From the NCBI RefSeq assembly GCF_004354915.1, contig NZ_SMSI01000003.1, positions 373,501 through 437,500 of the forward strand: a DNA stretch of 64,000 nucleotides, written 5' to 3'. The notes beneath the pieces were generated by a model, which saw nothing but the letters and a program-made list of their open reading frames with translations, did no database searches and had not been told where the DNA came from. This stretch comes from Pseudohoeflea suaedae. GTDB taxonomy: Bacteria > Pseudomonadota > Alphaproteobacteria > Rhizobiales > Rhizobiaceae. Position numbers and translations under genes: made by a program. The first letter of the stretch is position 1. Every line of letters begins with the position of its first letter. Shown here piece by piece: positions 36,483 to 48,420 of this stretch.

Positions 36483-37787
36483 ATGCCGAGACTGAGCAAA
36501 ATTGTCTTCCTGATGGCCGCCATGATCATGGCGCTCGCCGCCCGCCCGGCGCTGGCCGTCGTGGAAATCGACATCAACAAGGCCAATGTCGAGCCGCTGC
36601 CGATCGCAATCACCGACTTCCAGTCGACTGACGATCTCGGCGCCAAGGTTTCCAGCGTGGTCGAAGCCGACCTCAAGCGTTCGGGTCTCTTCGCCCCGGT
36701 CAATCGCGGTGCGTTCATCGAGAAGATCACCAATCCGGACCAGACCCCGCGCTTCCCCGACTGGACTGCGATCAATGCGCAGGCGCTGGTCACCGGCCGA
36801 GTGGTGCAGGAGGCCGACGGCCGTCTGCGCGCCGAATACCGGCTGTGGGATACATTCGCGAACCAGCAGCTTTCCGGTGAGCAGTTCTTCACCCGTCCGG
36901 AAAACTGGCGCCGCGTGGCGCACATCATCGCCGATGCCATCTACGAGCGTCTGACCGGCGAGAAGGGCTATTTCGACAGCCGCGTGGTCTTCGTCTCCGA
37001 AACCGGTCCGAAGAACAACCGCCAGAAGCAGCTCGCGATCATGGATCAGGACGGTGCGAATGCGCGTATGCTGACATCGGGCAACGATATCGTGCTGACC
37101 CCGCGCTTTTCGCCCAACCGCCAGGAAATCACCTACATGTCCTTCGAAGGCGGTCAGCCGCGGGTTTATCTCCTGCAGCTCGAAACCGGCCAGCGTGAGC
37201 TCGTCGGCAACTTCCCGGGCATGACCTTCTCGCCGCGCTTCTCGCCCGATGGCCAGCGCGTCATCATGAGCCTGCAGGAAGGCGGCAACGCCAACATCTA
37301 CGCCATGGACCTGCGCTCGCGCGCCACCACCCGCCTGACGGATACGGCCGCCATCGACACGTCGCCGTCCTATTCGCCCGACAGCCAGCAGATCGTGTTC
37401 GAAAGCGACCGCGGCGGACGCCAGCAGCTCTACAAGATGAATGCGGATGGCTCGAACCAGCAGCGCATCTCGTTCGGCGACGGCTCCTATTCGACTCCGG
37501 TCTGGTCTCCGCGTGGCGACCTGATCGCCTTCACCAAGCAATCGGGCGGCAAGTTCTCGATCGGCGTCATGCGTCCGGACGGTTCGGGCGAGCGCATCCT
37601 CACCACGGGCTTCCACAATGAGGGGCCGACCTGGGCTCCGAACGGCCGCGTGCTGATGTTCTTCCGTCAGCCGGCGGGTGCGGGCGGTCCGCAGATCTAT
37701 TCGATCGACCTGACCGGATACAACGAACAGCGGGTCGAAACGCCCGGCTACGCGTCCGACCCGGCCTGGTCCCCGCTTCTCGAATAA
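36483..37787 (+). CDS. tolB: Tol-Pal system protein TolB
   Basis: Periplasmic beta-propeller that binds Pal. 434 residues with a signal peptide (~1-24, ending R-P-A-L-A). The N-terminal TolB domain has the P-I-A-I-T-D-F segment, and the C-terminal half contains repeated WD40-like TolB motifs such as [23 protein letters not shown] and [10 protein letters not shown]. Length is normal. It ends 148 bases before pal, a gap that contains a stem-loop. Confidence 0.97.
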   Translation: MPRLSKIVFLMAAMIMALAARPALAVVEIDINKANVEPLPIAITDFQSTDDLGAKVSSVVEADLKRSGLFAPVNRGAFIEKITNPDQTPRFPDWTAINAQALVTGRVVQEADGRLRAEYRLWDTFANQQLSGEQFFTRPENWRRVAHIIADAIYERLTGEKGYFDSRVVFVSETGPKNNRQKQLAIMDQDGANARMLTSGNDIVLTPRFSPNRQEITYMSFEGGQPRVYLLQLETGQRELVGNFPGMTFSPRFSPDGQRVIMSLQEGGNANIYAMDLRSRATTRLTDTAAIDTSPSYSPDSQQIVFESDRGGRQQLYKMNADGSNQQRISFGDGSYSTPVWSPRGDLIAFTKQSGGKFSIGVMRPDGSGERILTTGFHNEGPTWAPNGRVLMFFRQPAGAGGPQIYSIDLTGYNEQRVETPGYASDPAWSPLLE

Positions 37788-37800
37788 GCCGGATTTCTGC

Positions 37801-37850
37801 CCCTTTGGTGCCGCAATTTCGTTTCAAACGGGGCCAAAGGGACAGATTTT
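37801..37850 (+). terminator. Possible terminator or attenuator between tolB and pal
   Basis: CCCTTTGG (37801-37808) pairs with CCAAAGGG (37834-37841), and a T run follows after about five bases. A small inner GTTTC-AAAC hairpin lies in the loop. The large loop and offset T run make it weaker than the other terminators here. It may reduce read-through so that pal is expressed mainly from its own promoter. Confidence 0.4.
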
Positions 37851-37935
37851 TACATTAAATTAACCATGCCGATTCAAGGCCGATTAACCGAGACCGGTTA
37901 GATTTGGTCAACCACAACATTGAAGGAGGCCGGCC

Positions 37936-38436
37936 ATGGGCCGCATTCTTACTCTCGCCACCAACCCGGCCATGATCGCGCTGTTCACTGCACTCGCAGT
38001 CACCGGTTGCGCCAGCAAGAAGACCCTGCCGAACAACGCCGGCGAACTGGGTCTGAACTCGGCGACCCCGGGCTCGCAGCAGGACTTCACGGTCAATGTC
38101 GGCGATCGCATTTTCTTCGACACCGACTCGTCGTCGATCCGTCCCGACGCGGCTGCAACGCTCGACAAGCAGGCGCAGTGGCTGGCACGTTATCCGCAGT
38201 ACCGGATCACCGTGGAAGGTCACGCCGACGAACGCGGCACCCGCGAATACAACCTGGCTCTCGGCGCACGCCGCGCTGCAGCCGCCAAGTCGTATCTCGC
38301 TTCCAAGGGTGTGCCCGCCAGCCAGATGCAGACCATCTCCTACGGCAAGGAACGTCCGGTCGCCGTTTGCGACGATATTTCCTGCTGGTCGCAGAACCGC
38401 CGTTCCGTCACCGTGCTCGGCGGTGCCGGCAGCTGA
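37936..38436 (+). CDS. pal: Peptidoglycan-associated lipoprotein Pal
   Basis: Outer-membrane lipoprotein that grips peptidoglycan; 166 residues. The signal peptide ends in a lipobox with acylated Cys25 (A-V-T-G-C). The OmpA-like domain from about residue 60 includes F-F-D-T-D-S-S-S-I-R, G-H-A-D-E-R-G-T-R-E-Y-N and G-A-R-R-A-A-A-A. AAGGAGG lies upstream of the ATG. A strong terminator follows, closing the tol-pal unit. Confidence 0.97.
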   Translation: MGRILTLATNPAMIALFTALAVTGCASKKTLPNNAGELGLNSATPGSQQDFTVNVGDRIFFDTDSSSIRPDAAATLDKQAQWLARYPQYRITVEGHADERGTREYNLALGARRAAAAKSYLASKGVPASQMQTISYGKERPVAVCDDISCWSQNRRSVTVLGGAGS

Positions 38437-38472
38437 TCGGGCGGAAGCCCGTATCTGCAGACAATTCGGGGA

Positions 38473-38499
38473 AAGGCGGCTCACGGGCCGCCTTTTTTC
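38473..38499 (+). terminator. Terminator of the tol-pal operon
   Basis: An 8-bp stem AAGGCGGC (38473-38480) with GCCGCCTT (38487-38494) and a run of Ts directly after it, 36 bases beyond the pal stop. cpoB is therefore probably expressed from its own promoter in the following ~140 bases. Confidence 0.85.
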
Positions 38500-38639
38500 A
38501 TGACCTCACCACAATTTTGGCCCGTTTATACGTTGATTCAGCGGGCATCTCGGAGATAATCCGGCGGCGAGGGCGGGGGCTCTCCGGTCAAGCCGCGGGT
38601 CCCCGAACGTTCCGAGAAACAGACCGGGAGCTCTAATAC

Positions 38640-39590
38640 GTGAGACAGATTATCCGCGGTACGTGTCAGATGGGTGTGCTGGCCGCAATGCTGGCCGGAA
38701 CCATGGCGACGGCTCAGGCCGCACCGCTGTGGTCGAAGCTTCCCCTGCTGGGCGAAGCCAGATCCACCGAACACGTCGTCAAAGTCCAGAGTGCAGACGA
38801 GACCTATCGCGTCGGCCAGCTCGAGGAGCAGGTGCGCCAGCTCAACGGCAAGATCGAGGAACTGGGCTTCCAGCTTCTGCAGATGGAAGAGCGCATGCGC
38901 CAGATGCAGGAAGACAACGAGTTCCGCTTCCAGCAGCTCGAGGGCGGAGGGGGGAACGGCGACCGTACGGACGCCGGCCCCGCCCTGCAGAACCCGGCGG
39001 TCACCGAAGAAGTGCCGATGGACAGCGCCAGCACCGAAACACTGCCGGGTGTCGAGGGCAGTGCTACGGCCTCGACGACGCCCAACCAGCAGCTTGGCGC
39101 ACCCGAGCGCACGCTCGGCTCGATCACCTTCGACCAGGATGGCAACCCGGTTGCCTCCAATGCCGAGGAGGTTCCCAGCAACAACGCGACGCAGACTGCG
39201 GCGCTCAACAATCCGGGCGATCTCTACCAGGCCGGCTACAGCCACATGCTGGCCGGCGACTACCAGCTCGCCGAACAGGTCTTCCGCGATTTCGTCGATA
39301 TCTATCCCGACGACGGCCAGGCTCCGAACGCGATGTTCTGGCTCGGCGAGGCACAGTTCTCGCAAGGCCGCTACAATGATGCGGCACAGACCTTTCTCGA
39401 TGCCCATAACAAGTTCCCGCAGGCTGAAAAAGGCGCTGACACCATGCTGAAGCTCGGCATGTCGCTGGCAGCCCTCGACAAGCGCGAGCCGGCCTGCGCG
39501 ACCTATCGCCAGACGCTGACCAACTACCCCGGCGCCACCCAGGCTGTCCGCGCCAAGGTGCAGCAGGAACAGCTCAAGGCGAGCTGCTGA
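38640..39590 (+). CDS. cpoB: Cell division coordinator CpoB (YbgF)
   Basis: Periplasmic protein coordinating Tol-mediated outer-membrane constriction with peptidoglycan synthesis. 316 residues: signal peptide (~1-28, ending A-Q-A-A-P), a coiled coil at about 55-105 that trimerises in homologs, a low-complexity linker, and TPR repeats from about 195 (Y-Q-A-G-Y-S-H-M-L-A-G-D-Y, then A-M-F-W-L-G-E-A). Its start is GTG at 38640. It ends with L-K-A-S-C. tilS begins 15 bases after its stop. Confidence 0.93.
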   Translation: MRQIIRGTCQMGVLAAMLAGTMATAQAAPLWSKLPLLGEARSTEHVVKVQSADETYRVGQLEEQVRQLNGKIEELGFQLLQMEERMRQMQEDNEFRFQQLEGGGGNGDRTDAGPALQNPAVTEEVPMDSASTETLPGVEGSATASTTPNQQLGAPERTLGSITFDQDGNPVASNAEEVPSNNATQTAALNNPGDLYQAGYSHMLAGDYQLAEQVFRDFVDIYPDDGQAPNAMFWLGEAQFSQGRYNDAAQTFLDAHNKFPQAEKGADTMLKLGMSLAALDKREPACATYRQTLTNYPGATQAVRAKVQQEQLKASC

Positions 39591-39604
39591 GTTCTTCTCC
39601 GGTC

Positions 39605-40861
39605 ATGCCCGGTGCCGACGGCGCGTCCGTCCTTCGCGCAGCCGCGCGTTTTCTCGATCATTTCACCGATAGCCGCAGGATCGGCGTTGCCGTTTCAGGT
39701 GGCAGCGATTCGACGGGTCTTCTGAGCGCACTTGTTGGTGCAGCCGGACCCGACCGCGTCGTCGCGCTTACCGTCGATCACGGCCTGCGTCGCGAATCCG
39801 CGGCCGAGGCGCGCGGCGTGGCCGAGCTTTCCGACAGGCTCGGGGCGCACCACGAAACGCTGCACTGGCTCGGCGGCAAGCCGAAAACCGGCATTCAGGC
39901 CGCTGCGCGGGCCGCACGTTACGATCTTCTCTCAGACGCTGCCCGTCGCCTCGATCTCGCAGCCATCCTCACCGCGCATACGGCGGGCGACCAGGCGGAG
40001 ACGCTGGCAATGCGCAACGCCCGTGGCATCGAGAGCGAGGGGAATACCGGCATTCCGCCGGCGACATTGCGTGACGAGACCGTCTGGTTTCTCCGCCCCC
40101 TGCTGCATCTCTCGCGGCAAGCGATCCGCCGTCATCTCCGCGCGGCGAGGCTCGGCTGGGTCGAGGATCCTTCCAACATGGATCATACATTCGAGCGGGT
40201 GCGGGTGCGCCAGGCGGGCGTTGATGCGCAAGGCCTGCGTTCCTCCTGGCTGATCCGTACGGAACGCGCGAAGCGGACGGGGGAGGCGATTGCTAACCGG
40301 GCGAGCCGAAACGAGGACGATGTCTTCGCACTCGACATGGCCGGGCTCGAGCGGGATGTCGCTCTTTCCTGCCTCAGGACGCTCGTCGACATGGCCGGCG
40401 GACGGGACCGGGGTCTCGACCGCCACGGCGTCGAGCGTCTCGCGGAATTCGCCGGTACGCCGGGCGCGTCCCGGCTTACTGTCGGGCGGGTGCTTCTCCA
40501 TCGGCGCGGCGATCACATCACCATCCGGCGCGAGCGGCGAAACGTCGCGCAGTCCGCCATCGAACCCGGCGACGAACTCCTGTGGGACGGCCGTTATCGG
40601 ATTGCAAACCGCAATCGCGTTGAAAGGGTTGCCGTCTCCGGCGCAGGGCAATACGGAATTTTGCCGGAATTATCGGTCAGAAAAGAAGGTATTGAGGTGC
40701 GTATCGAGAACTTGGATGCCACGCGCATTTGCGGACGCGCCTCGCGCCTGATGCCCGTTTTCGAAAAGTCGCGGGCCGATGCACTGGCCGCTCTCGCCGG
40801 TCGGCCGGGCTTTGGTGCCTGTCCGTGGACAGACTGGATGAGTGTCAGCGAACCAGAATGA
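39605..40861 (+). CDS. tilS: tRNA(Ile)-lysidine synthase
   Basis: Modifies C34 of the CAU-anticodon tRNA(Ile) to lysidine using ATP and lysine. 418 residues. The PP-loop S-G-G-S-D-S lies at residues 31-36, followed by [16 protein letters not shown] and F-L-R-P-L-L. The C-terminal half is divergent, as is usual. It lies between cpoB and ftsH, a standard order in rhizobia. It ends about 106 bases before the ftsH start. Confidence 0.94.
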   Translation: MPGADGASVLRAAARFLDHFTDSRRIGVAVSGGSDSTGLLSALVGAAGPDRVVALTVDHGLRRESAAEARGVAELSDRLGAHHETLHWLGGKPKTGIQAAARAARYDLLSDAARRLDLAAILTAHTAGDQAETLAMRNARGIESEGNTGIPPATLRDETVWFLRPLLHLSRQAIRRHLRAARLGWVEDPSNMDHTFERVRVRQAGVDAQGLRSSWLIRTERAKRTGEAIANRASRNEDDVFALDMAGLERDVALSCLRTLVDMAGGRDRGLDRHGVERLAEFAGTPGASRLTVGRVLLHRRGDHITIRRERRNVAQSAIEPGDELLWDGRYRIANRNRVERVAVSGAGQYGILPELSVRKEGIEVRIENLDATRICGRASRLMPVFEKSRADALAALAGRPGFGACPWTDWMSVSEPE

Positions 40862-40967
40862 AGCCTGTCTCCTTGGCAAATCGGCCTCGGAAACCTATGT
40901 TGGAACAAACTTTCGGCGGATGCCGCCGCCACGGCCTTTCCGAGGCCGCCACCCGTTGGGGAATAGG

Positions 40968-42899
<1,932 letters not shown>

Positions 42900-42922
42900 G
42901 CCCCGGACGGAATGGACAAGAG

Positions 42923-42952
42923 AAAGGGCTGGCCTCGCGCCGGCCCTTTTTC
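42923..42952 (+). terminator. Terminator of ftsH
   Basis: An 11-bp stem (42923-42933 with 42939-42949, one G-U pair) with a five-base loop and a run of Ts. It lies 24 bases after the ftsH stop, separating ftsH from glmM. Confidence 0.88.
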
Positions 42953-43195
42953 GTTGTCAAAGAGCCGCAAGTTGCCTGTAGGCGCAATCGCATCTCCCCA
43001 ACCGGCGATCGTCAGCGTAAAGTAACCGTCAACCAAAGGCGGCAATTTTTTGCATGAAACGAAGTGAAATAAATTCTGATTTCCGGTTTTCATGTTCCAC
43101 TGGCTATCAGAAAAGCGGCAATCGGCTCCTGAGTCGGGGGCAGGGCAGACAGGTCGGACATTGAACGGGCCGGCCGTACTGCAATGGGGATATTT

Positions 43196-44548
43196 ATGAG
43201 CAAGCGCTATTTCGGAACCGATGGTATTCGTGGCCAGTCGAATACTTACCCGATGACGCCGGATGTGGCGATGAAGGTCGGGATCGCGGTGGGCAATCTG
43301 TTCAAACGCGGCGAGCACCGCCATCGCGTGGTGATCGGCAAGGATACGCGCCTGTCGGGCTACATGCTGGAAAACGCCTTGGTCGCCGGGTTCACCGCCG
43401 CGGGCCTGGACGTCTTTCTCCTCGGCCCGATTCCGACGCCGGCCGTGGCCATGCTGACACGTTCGCTGCGTGCCGATATCGGCGTGATGATCTCGGCTTC
43501 GCACAATCCCTATCAGGATAACGGCATCAAGCTCTTCGGTCCGGATGGCTTCAAGCTCAATGACGAGATCGAAAAGCAGATCGAGGTGATGCTCGAGGAA
43601 GACGTGACCATGCGTCTGGCGCCCGCCGACGCCATCGGCCGTGCCAAACGTATCGACGGCGTCCACGACCGCTATATCGAATTCGCCAAACGCACCATGC
43701 CGCGCGACATCACGCTGGCGGGCATGCGGGTGGCGATCGACTGCGCCAATGGCGCTGCCTACAAGGTTGCTCCGGCTGCCTTGTGGGAACTCGGTGCCGA
43801 AGTGATCACCATCGGCAACGAGCCGAACGGTACCAACATCAATCTCAACTGCGGCTCCACCCATCCTGTGGCACTCGCCAAGAAGGTTCATGAAGTGCGT
43901 GCCGATATCGGCATTGCGCTCGATGGCGATGCCGATCGCGTTCTCATCGTCGACGAGAGCGGTGCGATCGTGGATGGCGACCAGTTGATGGCGCTGATCG
44001 CGGAATCATGGGCTTCCGACGGGATCCTGCGCGGCAATGGACTTGTTGCCACCGTCATGTCCAATCTCGGTCTCGAACGCTTCATGCAGGACAAGGGCAT
44101 GGAACTCGTGCGCACAAAGGTGGGCGACCGTTACGTCGTCGAGCACATGCGCGAGAACGACTACAATCTCGGTGGCGAGCAGTCGGGCCATATCGTGATG
44201 TCCGATTTCGCCACCACCGGAGACGGGCTCGTCGCCGCGCTTCAGGTCCTGGCCTGCGTCAAGCGCATGGACCGCCCGGTCTCGGAAGTCTGCAAGCGTT
44301 TCGAGCCGGTGCCGCAGCTTCTCAAGAATGTACGCTTCTCGGGCGGTGAACCGCTCAAGGACAGCCAGGTCAAGGCAGCCATCCGCGAAGCAGAAGAAGA
44401 ACTTGCGGGCAAGGGCCGGCTCGTCATCCGTCCGTCCGGCACCGAGCCGCTGATCCGCGTGATGGCGGAAGGGGACGATCTGGGCCAGATCGAATCGATC
44501 GTCGATGGTCTCGTCGGCGTGATTTCGGGTGCTCGCAGCGCGGCGTGA
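43196..44548 (+). CDS. glmM: Phosphoglucosamine mutase
   Basis: Converts glucosamine 6-phosphate to glucosamine 1-phosphate for UDP-GlcNAc, peptidoglycan and LPS. 450 residues. The start at 43196 ([13 protein letters not shown]) follows GGGGA at 43186-43190; a start 12 bases upstream lies within that site. The phosphoserine loop is S-A-S-H-N-P with Ser102. The metal loop D-G-D-A-D-R and the C-terminal phosphate site R-P-S-G-T-E-P are complete. It follows ftsH after 296 bases including a terminator, so it has its own promoter. Confidence 0.97.
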   Translation: MSKRYFGTDGIRGQSNTYPMTPDVAMKVGIAVGNLFKRGEHRHRVVIGKDTRLSGYMLENALVAGFTAAGLDVFLLGPIPTPAVAMLTRSLRADIGVMISASHNPYQDNGIKLFGPDGFKLNDEIEKQIEVMLEEDVTMRLAPADAIGRAKRIDGVHDRYIEFAKRTMPRDITLAGMRVAIDCANGAAYKVAPAALWELGAEVITIGNEPNGTNINLNCGSTHPVALAKKVHEVRADIGIALDGDADRVLIVDESGAIVDGDQLMALIAESWASDGILRGNGLVATVMSNLGLERFMQDKGMELVRTKVGDRYVVEHMRENDYNLGGEQSGHIVMSDFATTGDGLVAALQVLACVKRMDRPVSEVCKRFEPVPQLLKNVRFSGGEPLKDSQVKAAIREAEEELAGKGRLVIRPSGTEPLIRVMAEGDDLGQIESIVDGLVGVISGARSAA

Positions 44549-45098
44549 GGTATCTGCAGTCCCCGTGGACCTGCCGAAATCCGTGACGTGAACCAGTGCC
44601 CCGGCACAGCCTTGCCGCGGCGTCGCGTCCCGGTCTGTACCCCGGAATATTGCTTGCATCACGGCCGGTGCTGACGACCTCGCTCATACAAGCCGCCTGT
44701 CTCCGTCCTTCCGAGCGTTTTTTGTCGCGAGCCGGATGACGGAGCGGGCGTGGAGATGCGCGCTCGGAAAAAAGAAGAATTTTTTTCACTGGTCCAGGCG
44801 CGTGCGAGCGGAGAAACAATGTCCGCCTGGGCGGCAATTCAGGTCGTATCCGTGATTTTTGAAGTATCCTTGAGGCGAGATATAAGGATGCTTACACGCT
44901 GAAATTGCTTTCAAAATACTCCGTGCAACCGTTTCCGGGTTGTGTGCGGAGAATATACACTTTTGAAATCAGCACATTAGAACTTGGTAAATAAACGTGG
45001 TTAAGCGTGTTTTAACCTTTAACCTTCATTGTCCGATCCAGACAAAACGTCACGGTCGCCGGGGTGGGCGGTTCGGGCGTGACACCATGGAGACCGAG
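44549..45098. other. 550-base intergenic region between glmM and omp
   Basis: The largest gene-free interval of the window. TCCGAGCG (44710-44717), directly followed by six Ts, is mirrored by CGCTCGGA (44761-44768) followed by five further As, giving an inverted repeat with a 43-base loop. From about 44870 the sequence turns AT-rich, unlike the surroundings. It contains a CtrA box at 45001-45015 and presumably the omp promoter. An unannotated small RNA in 44650-44800 is possible but not shown. Confidence 0.5.
45001..45016. promoter_or_regulatory. CtrA-binding site upstream of first outer-membrane protein gene
   Basis: A perfect TTAA-N7-TTAAC match (TTAA at 45001-45004 and 45012-45015), the full CtrA consensus, 83 bases upstream of the omp start at 45099. 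The surrounding sequence is AT-rich, as expected of a promoter. Confidence 0.65.
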
Positions 45099-45980
45099 AT
45101 GAAGACGAATCTCTTCGCAGGCATAGCCGCAGCAGCAGTCGTCGCCGCTGTCGGAACCGGGAGCGCGCTTGCAGCCGATGCACTGCCTCCAATCGTTGAA
45201 GCACCTTATTACGAAGCGCCGGCTACCTTTGAGCCCATTTCGTCGGAAACCGTTTCGTCGGCTTCCGGCTGGTATCTGCGTGGCGACGTCGGCTACGCCT
45301 GGAACAAGAGCCGCGGGGTCGACTTCTTTCAGGGAGGCAACGACCTGTATTCCCCGTTCACCACGTCGAAATTGCGCGGTGGTTATTCGATCGGCGGTGG
45401 TGTCGGTTACAAGACGTCGAGCCGGATGCGCTTCGACGCAACGCTCGATTATTTCGGCAAGACGAAGTTCCGCGGTTCGACGACCGGCGGCGGTAGCGGT
45501 TCGGGCGCCTGCGCCACGTCCTGTACCTCTGAGGATCTGTCCGAGTACACCGCGCTCAGCCTGCTCGCCAACGCCTATGTAGACCTCTACACCCATGGCC
45601 GCTTCTCGTTCTATGCAGGTGCCGGTCTCGGTGGGACCTATGTCAAGTGGGACGGCCTGGACAACACGTCCTGTCCGACAGGCACCGGTGTCTGCGATCC
45701 GACCATTTCGCATGGCGGTGCCGCGAACTGGCGCTTCACCTACGCGCTGATGGCCGGTACCACGATCAACATCAACTGCGCACTGGATGCGGATGTCGGC
45801 TACCGCTACCGCAACGTCCGCGGCGGCAAGATGTTCGAATACGCATCCGCCGGCGGTCCGGGCTACGACCGCGGTTTCCACAGCCATGAAGTTCGCGGCG
45901 GTCTGCGCTACACCTTCGGTGGGTGCGACGAGCCTCCGGTCGAGCCGCCGGTCTTCACGCCTCCGCCGGTCTACAAGTAA
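45099..45980 (+). CDS. Outer-membrane beta-barrel protein (Omp25/31-like), copy 1
   Basis: A 293-residue outer-membrane protein with a signal peptide (~1-26, ending S-A-L-A-A-D). A Pro/Glu-rich periplasmic segment precedes an eight-stranded barrel starting S-G-W-Y-L-R-G-D-V-G-Y. It contains A-N-W-R-F-T-Y-A-L-M-A-G and ends with H-E-V-R-G-G-L-R-Y-T-F followed by an unusual P-P-V-E-P-P-V-F tail. Two cysteine pairs may form disulfides in extracellular loops. The start at 45099 is supported by GGAG six bases upstream. It is a paralog of the gene 188 bases downstream, and each has its own CtrA box, which suggests cell-cycle control. Confidence 0.88.
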   Translation: MKTNLFAGIAAAAVVAAVGTGSALAADALPPIVEAPYYEAPATFEPISSETVSSASGWYLRGDVGYAWNKSRGVDFFQGGNDLYSPFTTSKLRGGYSIGGGVGYKTSSRMRFDATLDYFGKTKFRGSTTGGGSGSGACATSCTSEDLSEYTALSLLANAYVDLYTHGRFSFYAGAGLGGTYVKWDGLDNTSCPTGTGVCDPTISHGGAANWRFTYALMAGTTININCALDADVGYRYRNVRGGKMFEYASAGGPGYDRGFHSHEVRGGLRYTFGGCDEPPVEPPVFTPPPVYK

Positions 45981-46006
45981 GTTCCAACTTACGTTTGATC
46001 ATTCAG

Positions 46007-46033
46007 ACCGCCCGGTTCCGCCGGGCGGTTTTC
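46007..46033 (+). terminator. Terminator of first outer-membrane protein gene
   Basis: ACCGCCCGG (46007-46015) pairs with CCGGGCGGT (46021-46029) around a five-base loop, followed by Ts, 27 bases after the stop codon. It separates the two paralogous barrel genes into independent transcripts. Confidence 0.85.
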
Positions 46034-46080
46034 GTTCGTCCGGGGCGCCGGCTGAAACGGATATTCCCTAACAATCATGC

Positions 46081-46096
46081 TTAACCGGTGCTTAAC
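46081..46096. promoter_or_regulatory. CtrA-binding site upstream of second outer-membrane protein gene
   Basis: A second perfect TTAA-N7-TTAAC match (TTAA at 46081-46084 and 46092-46095), 72 bases upstream of the gene. Its presence before both paralogs makes a chance match unlikely. Confidence 0.65.
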
Positions 46097-46167
46097 CAGT
46101 TTGGTGAATACTTGGTTGAAATCCGCGGATCTAACGCCGCTCGCCTATCGCAGAGGGATCGTCAACA

Positions 46168-47013
46168 ATGTTCAAGCGCGCCACACTGGTTCCGGCCATC
46201 GCTATTCTCGCGGCGCTTGCCGCTCCGGCCCAGTCGGCCGACCTCGACAACATCATCTATGCGCCGATGCTGCCGGAAACCAAGCCGGTGGAAATCGGCA
46301 GCGGCTGGTATCTCCGTGGTGATATCGGGTACACGAAATCTGCCAGCGACGCGGCTGCGAGCTTCTCGGATTTCGTGGACGGAACCCCGGATGAATATGT
46401 CGCCACCGGCTACGATTCCTCCGATCTGAAAACGGACTGGACCGGTACGATCGGCGTCGGCTACGCCTTTACCGACTATTTCCGCGCAGACGCCACGCTC
46501 GATTTCGGCTTCGGTCGTTTCAGTGGAAGCAGCATGTCGGACGATCCGTGCGTCGGCGGCCCCGCAGACACGACCTGTATGTCCACGGACGGTGCCGACT
46601 ACAAGACGTATTCACTCATGGCCAACGGCTACTTCGATCTCGGCACCTTCGCCGGTTTCACCCCCTATGTGGGTGGCGGTGTCGGCATGACCAACGTGCG
46701 CTGGGATGACCTTGGCCGGACAAACCGCTGCGTCGATGGCGGCGATGTCTGCGACGAGACGATCGTGTCGTCCGAAAGGCACACCGGCGAGAATGACTGG
46801 CGCTTTACCTACGCCCTGATGGCCGGCATGTCCTACGACATCACGGATCAGCTCAAACTGGATCTCGGCTATCGCTATCAGAATATCGATTCGGGCCCGA
46901 TGGCAGGCTACAGCGCTGACGAGACCGGCCAGGGCGCAACCGGTGTTCAGCTGCATGATGCCGGTATCGAGACCCATGAAATCCGCGCCGGTCTTCGCTA
47001 CGAACTCTGGTAG
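46168..47013 (+). CDS. Outer-membrane beta-barrel protein (Omp25/31-like), copy 2
   Basis: A 281-residue paralog of the preceding barrel. Signal peptide about 1-23 (ending A-Q-S-A-D), barrel entry S-G-W-Y-L-R-G-D-I-G-Y, shared W-R-F-T-Y-A-L-M-A-G and L-G-Y-R-Y-Q-N-I, and a C-terminal strand ending G-L-R-Y-E-L-W with the aromatic last residue needed for BAM recognition. Copy 1 instead ends in a proline-rich tail. Loops are rich in Asp/Ser/Gly with cysteine pairs. It is monocistronic, with a terminator downstream and a CtrA box upstream. Confidence 0.88.
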   Translation: MFKRATLVPAIAILAALAAPAQSADLDNIIYAPMLPETKPVEIGSGWYLRGDIGYTKSASDAAASFSDFVDGTPDEYVATGYDSSDLKTDWTGTIGVGYAFTDYFRADATLDFGFGRFSGSSMSDDPCVGGPADTTCMSTDGADYKTYSLMANGYFDLGTFAGFTPYVGGGVGMTNVRWDDLGRTNRCVDGGDVCDETIVSSERHTGENDWRFTYALMAGMSYDITDQLKLDLGYRYQNIDSGPMAGYSADETGQGATGVQLHDAGIETHEIRAGLRYELW

Positions 47014-47038
47014 GGCCGGGCGAAAAACAAATATTCTC

Positions 47039-47067
47039 AAAGGGGTGGCTCGGGCCGCCCCTTTTTG
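47039..47067 (+). terminator. Terminator of second outer-membrane protein gene
   Basis: An 11-bp stem (47039-47049 with 47054-47064, one T-G pair), a four-base loop and a T run, 25 bases after the stop codon. Confidence 0.88.
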
Positions 47068-47092
47068 TTTCTGGCCTCCGCAGAACTTCCGC

Positions 47093-47121
47093 TTGACTAG
47101 AGGCCGGTCCGGACGTATCCC
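47093..47121 (+). promoter_or_regulatory. Possible promoter of serC-serA
   Basis: TTGACT (47093-47098) followed after 17 bases by TATCCC (47116-47121), a good -35 with a weak -10. The expected start near 47128 would put the two leader hairpins at the very 5' end of the mRNA. Confidence 0.45.
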
Positions 47122-47127
47122 CGCCAG

Positions 47128-47175
47128 TGGGACACCTCTCCCCAACGAGAGGCAACTATCTGTGAGGGTAGATAC

Positions 47176-47178
<3 letters not shown>
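47128..47178 (+). promoter_or_regulatory. serC RNA-type structured leader
   Basis: Two hairpins precede the serC ATG. The first pairs CCTCTC (47135-47140) with GAGAGG (47147-47152) around a six-base loop. The second pairs TATCT (47157-47161) with AGATA (47170-47174), and its eight-base loop holds the ribosome site GAGGG. The position just before serC in an alphaproteobacterium, with hairpins ending at the start codon, matches the published serC RNA motif. The second hairpin could modulate translation initiation. The ligand, if any, is unknown. Confidence 0.65.
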
Positions 47179-48351
<1,173 letters not shown>

Positions 48352-48420
48352 TCGGGCGGCTGCGGCGTCGAAGCCGCAGCCCCTCACTACTCAATTTTCC
48401 CAAATCTGACGGAGGCCAGA

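Noticed and set aside
37850..37900. TTAA-rich stretch before pal as a CtrA box
   Set aside because: The TTAA elements are not spaced by seven bases; no credible half-site pair.
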